Positions 22,886 to 34,329 of a stretch of 64,000 nucleotides of DNA are shown in pieces; position 1 is the stretch's first letter; every line of letters starts with the position of its first letter. This stretch comes from Hyaloscypha bicolor E (Eukaryota; Ascomycota; Leotiomycetes; Helotiales; Hyaloscyphaceae), in contig NW_020194555.1 of assembly GCF_002865645.1 (NCBI RefSeq), forward strand, positions 248,001-312,000, read 5' to 3'. Below the pieces are notes generated by a model. It had not been told where the DNA came from and did not search any database. It was given only the letters and a program-made list of their open reading frames with translations. A program made the translations under genes and the position numbers.

Positions 22886-24700
22886 AATACGACTTCTTAT
22901 AGTAAGCAGAGCAGGCCTTAGCTCACATAGCTATTTGTTACTCTCTAATCTCAATACCTAATTCTCTCTTATCCTCTGTTCCTATAAACACGTCCCTTAC
23001 TCTATAAGTAGAGTAGATCTTAGCTCGCAAGTCTAGTCGTCCTCTGTCGCTCTCCTCTTCTGTCGACGTCCCTTACTATCCCTCTAAAGTTAAGCCAAGG
23101 GCCTAGGTATAATAGTCAGCCTTCTCACCAGACGGGTTAATCTTAGTATCAGTATCAGACGACCGAACTATCAAGCTATGGGGTACACTCCACTTCTAGC
23201 CAAACTTGCCCCAATATGTTTAAGGTTGCGTCTACGGCCCGTTTGCTCGTCTGCTCGTCTGCTCGTCGGCGTAGTTGTATTCGTTGGGGTTTCGTTAGGT
23301 AAAGTCGTAGTCTGCTCCGGCTTGTCTTTGTACTCTCGACGCTTTCAATACTCCAGCCTCAGAGAGCATCTCTGCGGATTCCCCCGAACCTGATTCCGGA
23401 TATACGCCGTACATATTGGGCTTGATATCCATATTGGCAACTTCTCAGAGCATAAGGGGAGATAGTCTGGAGAGGTGCGTTTTGTAGGATTGTTTCGATA
23501 GAGTACAGGGTGAGTTGGTATGGAGAGGCGAAGACTTTGGAGTACGGGCAAGAGACGAGGCAGGAAATCTACGAGAGATGAGAAATTTGCTTGTACCGTT
23601 TCCTCATTTCTGTCGACTAGGTAGCGGATATACAACGTCAAAGTACCTCAGAGTCTGCTCCCCCCGGTTTACCTTATTAAGTCTCGATATCGGTCCCGTT
23701 ACCGAATTCAAAATGTTTTCGAGTCTCTGCCCAGTAGTATATATTCCCAGTAACAGAATTATCCTGCTACTTAGTGATTCTCGATCGTAATAGTAGTAAG
23801 GGCTGGCTCAGTCTGTTGCGCTTGTACATCCGCATCGCAGTATAGTATAAGAATCGTCGATAAGGGGTTATTATCAAGTCTGGAGAAGGATCAGTCGGTA
23901 TATAAAGGCACAGGAATTGAACTGGCTGACCTTGATATAATTATAACCCGCAAGATGTGGTCTTTGCAAGTCGTAGAGTTGAGAGTACTGAACGTTGGAG
24001 AGGCAGGCAGCACCATATCTTCTCTTCCCACCGGCGGACTCTTCAAATTACAAAGGGCCATGGGATGAGCTTGGGGCAGAGGGTCTGAGGTTGGCGGGAG
24101 CGGTGGACGTCGCTTGGTTCCTCAGTCTGTATCGTATCATGCAAAGTAGGCGCAATTCCACTCCAAGGCAGGCAGGCTAGTTGAAGAGTTTTACGAGATT
24201 ATTGCAGAGTTAAAGTATTGGAGTTCTTTGGAGTGGTTGACTGTAAGGTGACCCCCTTACGGTAGACAAAAAAGTTCGCTCGAATTAGTAGTCCCACCAA
24301 AACTCGCAATTTTCATCCGCAGATTATACTATACAGGAAAATCGCAAAAATAAGCAAAGTTTATAAAGTTACAGTTTCGAAGCTCTTATTATATATATCT
24401 CAATTTAAAGCTGTTTTATGGTTCTGTTATAGAGCTATTGCGGGAACAATATGTACCTCTGTTTTTGGCCAGATTTTGGTAGGGATTTATTGCTAATTAG
24501 TACGGCTTTTTTTGTCTACCACGAGACCCCGTAGCATCCCTGACCCCGCCCAATACTGGGAAAGCAATACCGATACAAGCTAGAACTCTTAGAGATAAGC
24601 CCAAAATATTCAATAGTCTGTTTACTTGCAAATACCGGGAACATCTCATCAATATTCATTACAACAGGAAATGGAGATATTCTATCCTACCTAAACCCCG
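22886..24700. other. No gene recognised
   Basis: Mixed composition with open frames of 60-98 codons on both strands (23178-23393 +, 23641-23345 -, 23515-23790 +, 23995-24180 +). They overlap each other and show no domain. CT-rich and Ser-rich stretches suggest former promoter or gene remnants. Confidence 0.4.
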
Positions 24701-24779
24701 TCTCCAAATTCAGCGGATATCTTCTATAGAGACCGAGACCGACCCGGGAGAGCTAGAGGCGATCATAATCATCGGGCTT

Positions 24780-26137
24780 TCGTAGGAGACTTTGGGTCGC
24801 CCAGAGCATACCGAGATAATACAGGTATATTCTACTCTACAAATCTTTCTTTCTTTTGCCTGCAAGGACCCAATAAACCAAGATTCTCCTCGATATATAC
24901 CCGCCGAAACTGTATACACCTTTGGAAAACTATACCCGGTTGAATTAATACTAACTTTGCTGGGGCAGAAACCGAACTTATATACGCCTTTATTTCATCT
25001 TGCAAGTCTGGCCCTCCCAGTAATACATCCTACAACGATACAGACGAAGACATGGATTCCTTATTGAAGACAACCCCCCGTAAGCCAGCAAAGGGAACAG
25101 ACGCCTTCTATAAGCAGGTCCTCCACCCTCGAGGTATTAATATTGGCCCGGATTACTGCAACCCCCGTACCACCGAATACATCCAGTCAAAACCTATCGA
25201 CAAAAGGGCTCTCGGTCACGCATTCGTCAGTTTCAGCCCTAAAGAGCTAGTAAAGTCATTACAAGCCGCAAAAGAGGCTGCATACAATAAAGTGCAATGG
25301 ACCATCTGTTCCCCCCCGTTCGTCAATACGAGCGATTGGTCAATCGGGGTCCGTAATTGGGCAATAGGGACCCCGATTGACCAATCGCTCGTATTAACGA
25401 ACGGGGGGGAATACATCAACATCTACCACCCATATTTCCTCCTCTCAAATCGCACCTTTAAAGGTAGGGTAAGAAGGCAACCGCACCATCCGCTTTTCTG
25501 ACATAGAACAAAGCCAAACATCTGCCTTCCTCTTCCGACAGTTTTCGATCGACGATCCTCGGGTTTGGCTCCCTGTACCAAGATATGGGAATAGCTGAGC
25601 CGAGTGCTTACAGACTGCAAGCAATATAGCAAGAACTGTACCTTCCTAGACTACGCCTACTTTATTATTATACCTAACTTCGAAGACCCAGTAATTCGAC
25701 GCTTCGGTAGTCTACCCGCATATCGCCAAGCTATGATTTACAAAAAGATGTATACCTCCTGCCCACCCCACTTCATAACTGAGGAGAAATCCTCGCCGGA
25801 TAACGACCGTACAGCTCATACCTACCTTGCCTTGGTAAACAGTAGCCTTCTTCAAGAACGACTTCTTCTTCGGTACTTAACAGACGAGGTACAAAGTATC
25901 GGGGAGTTCCCCTGGGACGAGACGTTATATATCTACTTAATAGCGAATTGCGGTTTACAACCGATTGTATCCCGGATGAAAGTACAACCCGCAAACGAGG
26001 ATCTGAAGAAGGCTGGGGCAAGCGTACGTTTCGATCTGGAAAAGCTCTGTATCTTGGATACTACAATCCCGAGCGATTGCAAGGAGTTGAGAAGCTGGAT
26101 CAACTATATAAACGACTGGGGAATCAAGGTTTATTAA
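24780..26137 (+). pseudogene. Unknown gene with introns and a hairpin insertion
   Basis: Several + frames of ordinary codon use follow each other. A likely intron ends near 24970 with branch TACTAAC and acceptor CAG. A frame from about 24972 then reads through ATG 25052 (MDSLLKTTPRKPAKG) to KEAAYNKVQWTI at 25305, where the 103-bp hairpin is inserted and shifts the frame. A third block, 25604-26137, reads LDYAYFIIIPNFEDP to WINYINDWGIKVY and ends TAA. The product would be soluble with no motif I recognise. The hairpin and frame changes imply it is broken, but the pieces look like one former gene. Confidence 0.4.
25309..25411. mobile_element. 103-bp near-perfect hairpin insertion
   Basis: Arms 25309-25352 and 25368-25411 are 44 bp each with a single C/T mismatch, around a 15-base loop. 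The outer end is TTCCCCCCCGTTCGT. It lies inside an otherwise plausible reading frame and changes its phase by one base (103 = 34 codons + 1). No target duplication is obvious. It could be a minimal fold-back MITE or the result of template-switch replication. Confidence 0.85.
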
Positions 26138-26398
26138 CCTGTACTTCTGGCCGAATGCAGAAAGGCTTGCTGTAGCGATTATTACAATGGGGAAAACACC
26201 AGTCAGAGGAAATTGGAAATGGTAACATTCCATTATACCGCTACTGGTGCAATCGGCTTCTCTCGTCAGGGTAGTAAGGGTAACGATCCCCAAGACCTCC
26301 AGCCCACCCAAGACCCACAGCCCAGCTATATACAATCTACGATTGCCGTAAGTCCTTGCCTATACTACTGCCGGATATCTTAACTTGGATACTAACGT

Positions 26399-26701
26399 TT
26401 GCAATTCCAGTCGCAATTCAAATCGCCCAAAGCCTGCGTAACTCCGAAGCTGTCCACCAACCGCCCTCCTCTCGGCCCTATATCGTACAATCGCAACGGA
26501 GCCACAAATACAAGCCCGCGTCCCGTAGCAAGGTTCCAGGCGGCCAAAATCCCTGGTCAGTACAGTACTTCCCCCAGCTCCATTACTGCAACAAAGAAAT
26601 CACAGGCGGCGGCCAAGACCCGTAGTCAGTACAGTACTGCCCTCAGTTCTACTGCAGCAGCAACGAGATTACAGATCAAGCCGTACGATCAGGACGAATA
26701 A
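26399..26701 (+). CDS. Low-complexity ORF with an internal repeat
   Basis: A 100-codon frame rich in Ser, Thr, Ala and Gln, ending with KPYDQDE. A block of about 75 bp is duplicated: PGQYSTSPSSITATKK is followed by RSQYSTALSSTAAAT. No domain was found. It could be the 3' end of the preceding gene or a chance frame; it may not be a separate gene. Confidence 0.3.
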   Translation: MQFQSQFKSPKACVTPKLSTNRPPLGPISYNRNGATNTSPRPVARFQAAKIPGQYSTSPSSITATKKSQAAAKTRSQYSTALSSTAAATRLQIKPYDQDE

Positions 26702-26918
26702 TGGCAAGAATTTCAATTTGGATAGTTTATCAAGTCGTTCCATATACTATATGGTACTGGATTGTTCTTTATATGGGACCTTGGCATTTCTCAGGTAATA
26801 CTAGGTATATCTTGGAAATGAACGGTATTAGAGGTCAGCTGAGAGATCGAAGTGGGAAGTAAGGAAGGAGCTCTGAGATGGCGTTTTGGTATAATGTTTT
26901 TGGTTTTGATACCCCTTA

Positions 26919-27905
26919 TTATATAATAAATGGTCTCTTTAAGAAAGGGCTAGAGATACTACAAATCAAACCGTTATTACAAATACGAATTGCCCTTAGT
27001 ACTTCTGTAATATCAAGTCCTTTCTTTCCCTTAGAAGAGTAAAGTGTTTTCGCCCTGGCTATATATATTATAGGATCTTTGAATCGCCCCGATTTTGAAA
27101 AGAAGTCTGCCTCTTCCCTATCTCGTTCAGAAGTTAATACATTATATGTAGTATAACTTCTATTACGTAATACATACCATCCCAACCGGAATTTGAAATC
27201 CTTGTTCTGAGCAAGCTCTATAAAGAACCGTTTACTGTCAGAACCTTCGTCCAGGGTATCCGGCTTGGTAATCAGACCCAGTGTACGGTTACCTTTCGGG
27301 TCAATAGCCCGAACATACTGTATTACTTGCTGGAGGGCAAAGTCGCTCTTTGCAGAGACCACCGCCAGGATAATACTCCGCAGCTTTCTTATATATCCGA
27401 AGACGAGTGACTTGACAAGTTCCGAATCCTCTATCAACTGGTTTTTGTTTCCAGCTAGGAAAAGGACTGGAAGATCGACTATAGTAAGGTACGGCTGTAA
27501 CGGGCCCGAGATCTCGATACGGAGGATATCAGTACTAAAGACCTTTTCGTTTCCGTTCAGACTCATGGCATCCTTAGTATCCTCGACCATACGACTGATT
27601 CCCAGGACATCAGTCTCTTCTTCTCATTACTGGACCGGTCTGGGCCAGGGACATATGGACATTAATACCTACAGAGGGGCTGTGGCGCAGGATGAGTTCT
27701 GTCGGGAATCGGGTATAAAGGTTATTCTTTATAGGGAATAATATACCAGATACTGCTTTAAGGGGGAAGCTCTTACCAGAAGACTGGTTACTACAGACAA
27801 TAATCTGGGGCAGATCAACGAATTGGCTAATACCCTGTAACCGCAGCCTGTCGATAATGCCGAGCAGGTCCCGATACTCTATTGACTGTAACGGGATACC
27901 TCCTT
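26919..27905 (-). pseudogene. Truncated dynamin-family GTPase domain
   Basis: Reading down the minus strand from about 27905, an IEYRDLLGIIDRLR segment leads to the dynamin G1 loop IIVCSNQSSGKSF (about 27800-27760) and the G2 region NLYTRFPTELILR. The frame then shifts near 27625 and continues as the open frame 27590-26919. That frame has IVDLPVL (G3, where dynamins have DLPG), a GLITKPDTLDEG stretch (G4, TKPD) and RFKDPIIYI. It ends at TGA after FLKRPFII. The middle and GED domains that dynamins need for assembly are missing. Loss of the G3 glycine, the frameshift and the truncation argue for a dead copy. Fungal dynamin-like proteins of this type are often found next to variable genes. Confidence 0.75.
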
Positions 27906-28199
27906 GGGGAGGCTCAGTGGGATTGTCTATAGGGTCAATATTAGTTACCGTAATACGTCTTTATACTAATTAGAATACTGCTTATATCGTTTTGACTCAA
28001 TCGCATAGAGTAGAATTCCTTGGAAATATCTAGTAATCCCGCTACCGGGTTGATTTGAAAGATAATAGGAAAGGATAAGAGAGGATGGCAAAAGGCCTAG
28101 TAGTATATTCTATTAGAAGTCGAGGTCATTCAATGAAGTATTATTAATTAATGGTTGGAGTTTGAGCTTTCGTCGGCTAAACTCCCCAATCTTATAACA

Positions 28200-29535
28200 A
28201 TTTCCCTTAATCCACTTCAACTATTCTCGATCCACCGTCCCCCTCCTCCCAATCATAGAAGGCACTACCTATACTACGAAGGTCTGACTGCTTGATATTA
28301 ATATTAAAGTCTCTCAGGCTTCTGTTTATCATTCCTTTCTCTATCTTATCTTACTTAAGAATCTCTATAGTATTATTAATAACCTTTATTCTTCCGGTCC
28401 GCCACTCCGGACTCCTCCTCTCGAGTATACTCCAGAATGCCCGATCTCGCTATACTAGCCATTTCGGGAAGCCCTGAGGAGGATACTTTATAAAAAGTAT
28501 AATAATTCTTTCTGCCTTTTCTATATATTTTGAAACATCTTCCCCCCAGGTTTTTTGCTGATAGCAAATAAATTTACTGTACCCATCGGCCATCCAGCTT
28601 ATACCACCTGATACAATATAATGCCCTATCTCACCAGGCTGCGTATACAATGCCGTATAATAAGGTCCAAGCGAGGGATAATAAAGGAAGTCCCTTTATA
28701 TAATATCAAATGTACTCTACTTATTTCCAGTCTGGTATACTTTCCAACTGTACTCCCACCCAGCCTGCTACAGTATATCGGCCATCTGCAAGACGCTTAG
28801 AGGCTAATCTGGGAGATCGTAGCCGTATATATCTTTCCAGAGTATATATATATTCGAGTATTCGAGGATCTTGGTACAGGTAACGGAAACGCAGTTATTG
28901 ATATAGTTTTGGGGGTTCAAGTTGGAAGCGCTGAAGGAGAGGAGTTCGAGAGCGGTACCGAAGGTCGAGAGGTTACTGCAGAGAGGCTCTGCTATTTGCG
29001 GTAACTGGTTAGTCTAGATATATAGGAACTAATATGGAAGAAATACTGGGCTTACCGGGCCCGCTTCCGTATTTAATATACATTTTGATACAGTTGAGTA
29101 CAACTCGGCCTCTGGCAAACAAATCGGTTCGAAGTCGGTATTCTTTGGTAGTAGGACTTCTGTTATAATAAAGTACGAGAATACTAAGCTTGTTTTCCTA
29201 TAGTAGATTGAAACAGACAGTTCTGAACTGTAGTATTACGAATCGATACAGAGGTATTTGCGGACCTTTACAAACGGCTTCAACTTCTAGAAATTCCTCC
29301 TCGAAGTACGGGATCGAATAGATGAGATAGCAGCTGTATCGAAATGATTTCTTGCGGTATTATATACTGTATAAAGGGATGGGTTAATGAATTAAGAAGA
29401 AAGCTGTCTTAATTTGGTTACCTATCTCGATAAAATTATTAGGGTTAATAATATAGCTTTATAGGGCTTGTATAGGCATATATATAAGCCCCTGAATATA
29501 ATAGGGATCTTTCGTTCTATCGAGAGGACTACCAT
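28200..29535 (-). pseudogene. RIP-decayed gene of unknown family
   Basis: Minus-strand ATG 29535 (MVVLSIERKIPIIF) follows a CT-rich leader. After a probable intron, one frame runs from about 29375 (TARNHFDTAAISSIRSR) through SIYYRKTSLVFSYFIITEVL. It is spliced at an intron with donor GTAAGC (about 29055) and branch/acceptor CTAACCAG, and continues as LPQIAEPLCSNLSTFGTAL. It goes on to YTQPGEIGHYIVSGGISW and KWLV at about 28450. Nearly all in-frame stops are TAA/TAG at places where Gln would fit, which is the RIP signature. The product would be some 380 residues, mostly soluble. I do not recognise the family. Confidence 0.6.
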
Positions 29536-29941
29536 ATTTACTTCTTAGTCGAAGAAACAGAGAGAAATGCAGAGAGTATATAGCTCACTTATCTGTTTTG
29601 AAGAAGCTATACTAAACCACTTACCAGAACGAAGTAGGGTCTCATACTACTTATATACGTTTCTTATTCCTTTATATTATTTTAATATTAATAATATTTA
29701 AATAAAAAATATTAATAACTAAAACCACTTATAGAAACTATAAATATTATTTCTAATTATAATAATAGCTTTAATTAATCTTCGAATTACTTTAATTTAT
29801 TCTCTTATTTCCGAAAGATACTTTTATTTTATAAGAAACTATAAAATAATAAGAAAAATATGTTTTAATTCTAAGCTTATTATTAGATAATTATAACTCT
29901 CTTTAATATTACTATTAAAGCTTTTAATTATAGCTACTTTA

Positions 29942-30541
29942 CTATAATAGTTTATATTTAAGACTATTTCCTAAATATATTTCATATTCGGAACTTATAA
30001 TACTAGAATATAGTCGAATTTTATTTAAGCCTTCTTGGAATATAGTTCCGATACAAGTACGAGTAGTAATCCGATTAAGTAGTCTGGGAATACTAAAGTC
30101 AATTATATACCTTAAATAAATATTGGCTAGCTTACTAAATCTATTCCGCTTATTAACGAGCTTAATCTTAATAGATATTCTCGGCTTTAAGCTCGCCTCG
30201 GCTACAAATCCTATTAATATATTACCAAGACAAAGATTAAGGAGAGTTACTGCAGCTCTAAGACTAGTATAGGATCCACCAATTACAAGTACCTTTATAG
30301 GACAGCAAGCCCCCCTATTTACCGCCGTTATCTTAGAAAGAAAAGCGGATATATTAGAGAAATATCTACAAGAATTAAAACGAATAGAAAATGCCAATAG
30401 CTTATAAAAGTACATAGAAAGCTTCCGACAGGACAAGGAAAGCTCAATATTACTTGCTAAGCTAGGGTATAAGGGAGTTTTATTTTCCTCCTTAAGAACG
30501 GGCATTGAGAACTCTCGGCTCCACTTGTTTCCGGGGCTCAA
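29942..30541 (-). pseudogene. FAD-dependent oxidoreductase (AIF/AMID-like), partial and RIP-altered
   Basis: A 199-codon minus-strand frame has KVLVIGGSYTSLRAAVTLLN at its centre, the Rossmann dinucleotide-binding start of AIF/AMID-like NAD(P)H oxidoreductases (family VVVGGSYAGLxAAxxLLD). KIKLVNKRNRFSKL follows, where the family has a second strand ending VDxRDxFxH. Asp is replaced by Asn twice and Gly by Ser, as expected from G-to-A RIP. Only the first third of the enzyme is present, and the preceding 80 residues do not resemble the family, so the start is doubtful. AT-rich RIP DNA follows at 29640-29940. Confidence 0.65.
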
Positions 30542-30648
30542 AGATAGTACTACTACGGATTCAATCTAGGGATGGTTATAATACCGACTTTACAGGACCT
30601 TTCCAGGCTGTATCCCAACGAAAACCTTACCAAGTATAATAGCTTCTC

Positions 30649-30968
30649 TATCCCATCCAACCGGTACCGAACGACTTTATACTGGGCGTTTCTGCTTGGA
30701 CCTTTTAACGATTTGTATAGGACGATAAGTAGGATATGGAATACTAAAATACTTACTACTACTTTATAATAATTAGAATATGCTTTTTAGCCCTCTAATA
30801 AGATTTTGCTTAATTAACTTAATCTTCTATTTCGCTTTATTAATCCTATTAATAAAACCAATTTTATAATAAGCTATACTTTAATATATTAGTAGTATTA
30901 TTTTGGTAGGGACCCTACAAAAAGGGGATAGAGATTATAAAAGTCGTTCGGTACCGGTTGGATAGGAT
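30649..30968. repeat. 30-bp inverted repeat enclosing 260 bp
   Basis: TCCAACCGGTACCGAACGAC within 30649-30678 is matched in reverse complement by 30939-30968 (AAGTCGTTCGGTACCGGTTG) with one C/T difference. The interior is AT-rich. It is likely a small non-autonomous element or the arms of one. No flanking duplication was found. Confidence 0.7.
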
Positions 30969-31214
30969 AATATCGATATAGAGGGGGGATAGAAGTTACG
31001 GGACTCAGCCTCGACTTGGCTACTTGAAGTTAAGCTCATCTGGTAACTTATACCTATTAATCAAGGAAGAAGGTTGGTATTATATATTAATTGGTCCTAA
31101 GAGAGAAAGAGAGAAAACTGTAAGTCGAAGTGGATATACTTAACCCTGGCTAGCCTCGGTAATAACGGATCTGATAACTTAAGCTATTAGTATATTATCT
31201 TATCTAATCGAGAT

Positions 31215-31760
31215 TTAATTTCTCATTCGTAAACGCTCTATAGTCTCAGATAGACGAATTAGGCTTAGAATATAAGGGGAGTATAAGATTAATTTGCCAA
31301 GAGAGCAGAAATATATGCCCTCTGCTCCCCCCTCACCCAGTACCTGCCAGTCGCTTGAGCAGGGTGGGCGGCGCCGCTCTACCTGAATACGAGAGATAAG
31401 CGAGGCAGGGGCCTGGCGGATTCTTGAAGAATAATACATACTTGGGTATATAGTATCAGTTAATTGGCTAGAGCTTACCAAATAATACGGTCCTTCCTCT
31501 GGTACAACTACCGACTGAGAAAGGATACTAAGGATCGATACTTCTAGTATAAAGAAGTTGAAGGATACAGGTGGTATAGCTTTGATTCCATCCTTGGAGC
31601 AGGTACGTAATAAGACTGGAGAGCCAACTATTGATTCCTGGGCTAGATATATAATAAAGAGGAATTTCAGTACGGAAGGTCAGGATAATTTCTTCCTTAA
31701 ACAGCTAAATGAGTACCCAGATGGCAAGGTTAAACAGTATGGATTGGCTAGGCCGTAGAA
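31215..31760. other. Two unassigned short frames
   Basis: On the minus strand, 31481-31215 encodes 88 residues without a known motif. On the plus strand, 31558-31758 encodes 66 residues (EPTIDSWARYIIKRNFSTEG) starting at a TTG, so it may be an internal exon. Codon use is ordinary. Neither is recognised. Confidence 0.3.
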
Positions 31761-32049
31761 GATTGATAATAATACTGGTGGTTTATACTACTATTAGCGG
31801 GTGGTTATATACAGAACATGCCTCCTTAAGAGATCTCGGAATACATTCTGCTATAAACTCAGTAACAGCAATTTGAATTTTATAGAAATACTTGGTAGTT
31901 TTAATACTACTAAGAATTACGAGGAAATTACTTTACTATATAATATTATCCTTTCGCTCAAAGTAATATACTAATATTTTGTTAAAATCTCAAATTACCC
32001 ATTATCAATAGAGCGAAACCCGTAAAACTTTAGTCTAAAAACAACAATA

Positions 32050-32290
32050 ATAACAGAGCCCGTTACGGCCCCAATATCTCGGTCCTTATCTTCCTCGAAT
32101 AACGAATCTATAGGCTCAAGTAATAGCTCTAATACTATAGGGACAATTATTGGAATTGTAATTGGATATATTATTGGGGTTTTACTATTAGGGCATTTTG
32201 TACTTGTTTCCGGAGAAGGGAATTGAGGGAACCGAGAGGAGAAAGGGGGAAGATGGGGAGAGAGGGGAGGGAGGAATAAGGGGAGAGGGG
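32050..32290 (+). pseudogene. Ser/Asn stalk plus membrane helix fragment
   Basis: A + frame gives a Ser/Asn-rich stalk (SSSNNESIGSSNSSNT), then a helix GTIIGIVIGYIIGVLLLG. It ends shortly after. One base out of frame, a basic stop-transfer sequence FCTCFRRRELREPRGERGK follows. The pattern is that of single-pass fungal surface proteins like the one at 6775-7934, here with a one-base frameshift after the helix. The upstream extracellular part is not visible. Confidence 0.4.
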
Positions 32291-32410
32291 GGAGTTAGAG
32301 GAGGTACAGGAGAGTAAGGAGAACAAGGAGTACGAGGCGAGAGAGGCGAGAGAGGCGAGAGAGGCAAAAGAGGAGGGAGAGGGGGGAGGGGAGAACAAGG
32401 AGGAGGAATT
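32203..32410 (+). repeat. Homopurine tract with GAGAGGC tandem repeats
   Basis: About 205 bases are almost purely A and G, including four tandem copies of an 8-9 base unit with GAGAGGC at 32338-32366. The complement is a Ser/Leu/Pro low-complexity frame. A mirror-like polypurine tract of this size can form triplex DNA. Confidence 0.85.
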
Positions 32411-32748
32411 CTTCTTTTGTCTATCTTCTAGCCTTTTATTACGGGATAGCCGTACTGAATTTCATACTTAAGAAGTGCACTTAATAGATTAGTGCTATTC
32501 TTTCAGTAGACAGGAATACAGGGTATATAAGGCCAGAATTTGTTACAGTACTAGCTTGGCCGTCTTAACAGGAGGGATTTGAGAGTGATATTTCATTTCT
32601 AATAGAACTCCCTCTACTCTGACCTCGAGCCTGCCATATAATTGGAGTATACCGACTAGTATATATATACTGCCGATTTATCCCTCAAAATACCCCTTCT
32701 TAATAATAGTATATATCTTCCATTATATCCCGGCTGTTATTATATCGA

Positions 32749-33105
32749 CTATACTATAGTAGACTCCAATACTGGATCGATCGCGGAGGTATATTTAAGC
32801 TTCTGAGTAGCCTGGCCGGGAGAGCTAATACCCGCAGAGAGAGCTGGATCGTAACCCATTATTGGTATACTGTTAGCCGGTCCGAGCATCTGGGATTGGT
32901 TTCCGTATGGGTTTGCTATAGCTACGAGATAGCCTTGAGAAGGGACAATGCTTGGTACTAGTCGAATGGCTATAGGACCTGGCTGTACTTTGAAGAGAGT
33001 ATTATAGCCCAAGTACTTATGCTTCGACTTTTGGCACTTGTAGCAGGCAGGGTATTCTTCGTTACACTAGTAATGGAGTTAGCAGATTGTATACTTCAAG
33101 GTAAA
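32749..33105 (-). pseudogene. Zn(II)2Cys6 transcription factor N-terminus, RIP-killed
   Basis: On the minus strand, from about 33103, the frame reads YTIC, two stops, then CNEEYPACYKCQKSKHKY and LGYNTLFKVQ. This follows the fungal binuclear zinc cluster: Cys-x2-Cys ... Cys-x6-Cys-x2-Cys-x6-Cys followed by GY. The first and last Cys are now Tyr (TGY to TAY), and two codons between the second and third Cys are TAA/TAG. That gap is five residues rather than the usual six. The frame stays open to TAG at 32749 with a Pro/Ser-rich linker (PGPIAIRLVPSIVPSQ). The rest of the factor is missing. DNA binding is lost. Confidence 0.75.
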
Positions 33106-33718
33106 TTATATAGAATTTGAAAATAAATTACTAATCTAGTTTTCCTTTTATATATTTAGGAAGCTCTTAGTTACTTGTATATAGACGAAAAGAATATATT
33201 ATAAGGAACCCCAAACTTTAATCTATTATCTATCCTATTAAATAAAATTCGACTCATTTAAAATATCGTAAACTAATATTTATTTTGTACTTTCTGCAAG
33301 TCAAGTATCCTGTCTTAACTCGATACTTGACTTCCTATACGGCAAAGTATATTAGCGAAATACGAGGCTGGTTGGTTATCAAGATTACGGTATCGCTTAC
33401 CTTATTATATCTGCCAGTACTAAAAGGTCGACGATTTTCCTAAAAGTAATATTTAAATTGAATTGAGAAATACTATTATATTTCTTTATAATATTAACTA
33501 GCGTCACCTGCTCAGAGTTAAGCAATATATACCGAATATAAAGTAGTTAATTGAAAATGGTCATTGACCGTCTGCTGGCCTGCCTTTGACAAGGCCTACC
33601 CCGCCCCTTTCTATCTCTACTGTTTCTCTCTCGATCCGTTCAACCCACTACGAAACAATCCAGTACTGTCAACTACCCAATACAAATAGGGCTAGTATAA
33701 CGTTTATACAAAAAAGGG

Positions 33719-33925
33719 GCTGGTACCGGAAAACCACTGGTACGAGGAAATAGTTGGTACTAAAATACTGTTGGTACAAACGCACAGTTAGTACTATGAA
33801 ACCATCGGCACCAAGGAACTGTTGGTACTATTAAATTACTAGTACTATTAAATTACTAGTACTATTAAATTACTAGTACTATTAAATTACTAGTACTATT
33901 AAATTGTTAGTACAAACAATTTGTT
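33719..33925. repeat. 17-bp minisatellite, about 12 units
   Basis: Units of 16-18 bp follow TTGGTACTAAAATACTG. The left units are diverse (CTGGTACGAGGAAATAG, TTGGTACAAACGCACAG), and the last five are identical copies of TAGTACTATTAAATTAC. The gradient suggests recent amplification at the right end. Confidence 0.9.
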
Positions 33926-34329
33926 AGTATAAGGAATATAAACCTAAATATAGACATTAGGCAAGTAGTTATAACTATTAGAATAATACTCCCTGGACCA
34001 TATAGCAGACTCCATCTGACCTACTGTAATAGAATATTCGGAGGCAGGAAGTCTTTACTTAACGGGCAGTAGGGAGATAAGCGAATACAGGGGTTGGTAA
34101 TAAGACTAGCCATAGAGGGTTAGTACGTATAAAATATAGGCTAAAAATAAAATCTTTAGGTATTCCGATTTCGAACTCTACTATACTATTTGTAATAAAT
34201 GTCTCTGATAATAATAAACTGGTAAGAGGGCATTGACCCCTCCCTCCATAATTCTCTACCCTATATTATTATTAATAATAACATACCTAGTCCAGAGTAG
34301 TAGATCGAGGGTTCTGGCTTCAAACCGGC

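Noticed and set aside
23178..23790. Three overlapping open frames on both strands
   Set aside because: No domains, mutual overlap and no splice support; reported only as unassigned sequence.
32171..32398. 75-codon minus-strand Ser/Leu/Pro frame
   Set aside because: It is only the complement of the homopurine tract; low complexity, no gene evidence.
33719..33925. CRISPR-like array
   Set aside because: Units are contiguous 17-bp repeats with no spacers, and the organism is a fungus. It is a minisatellite.
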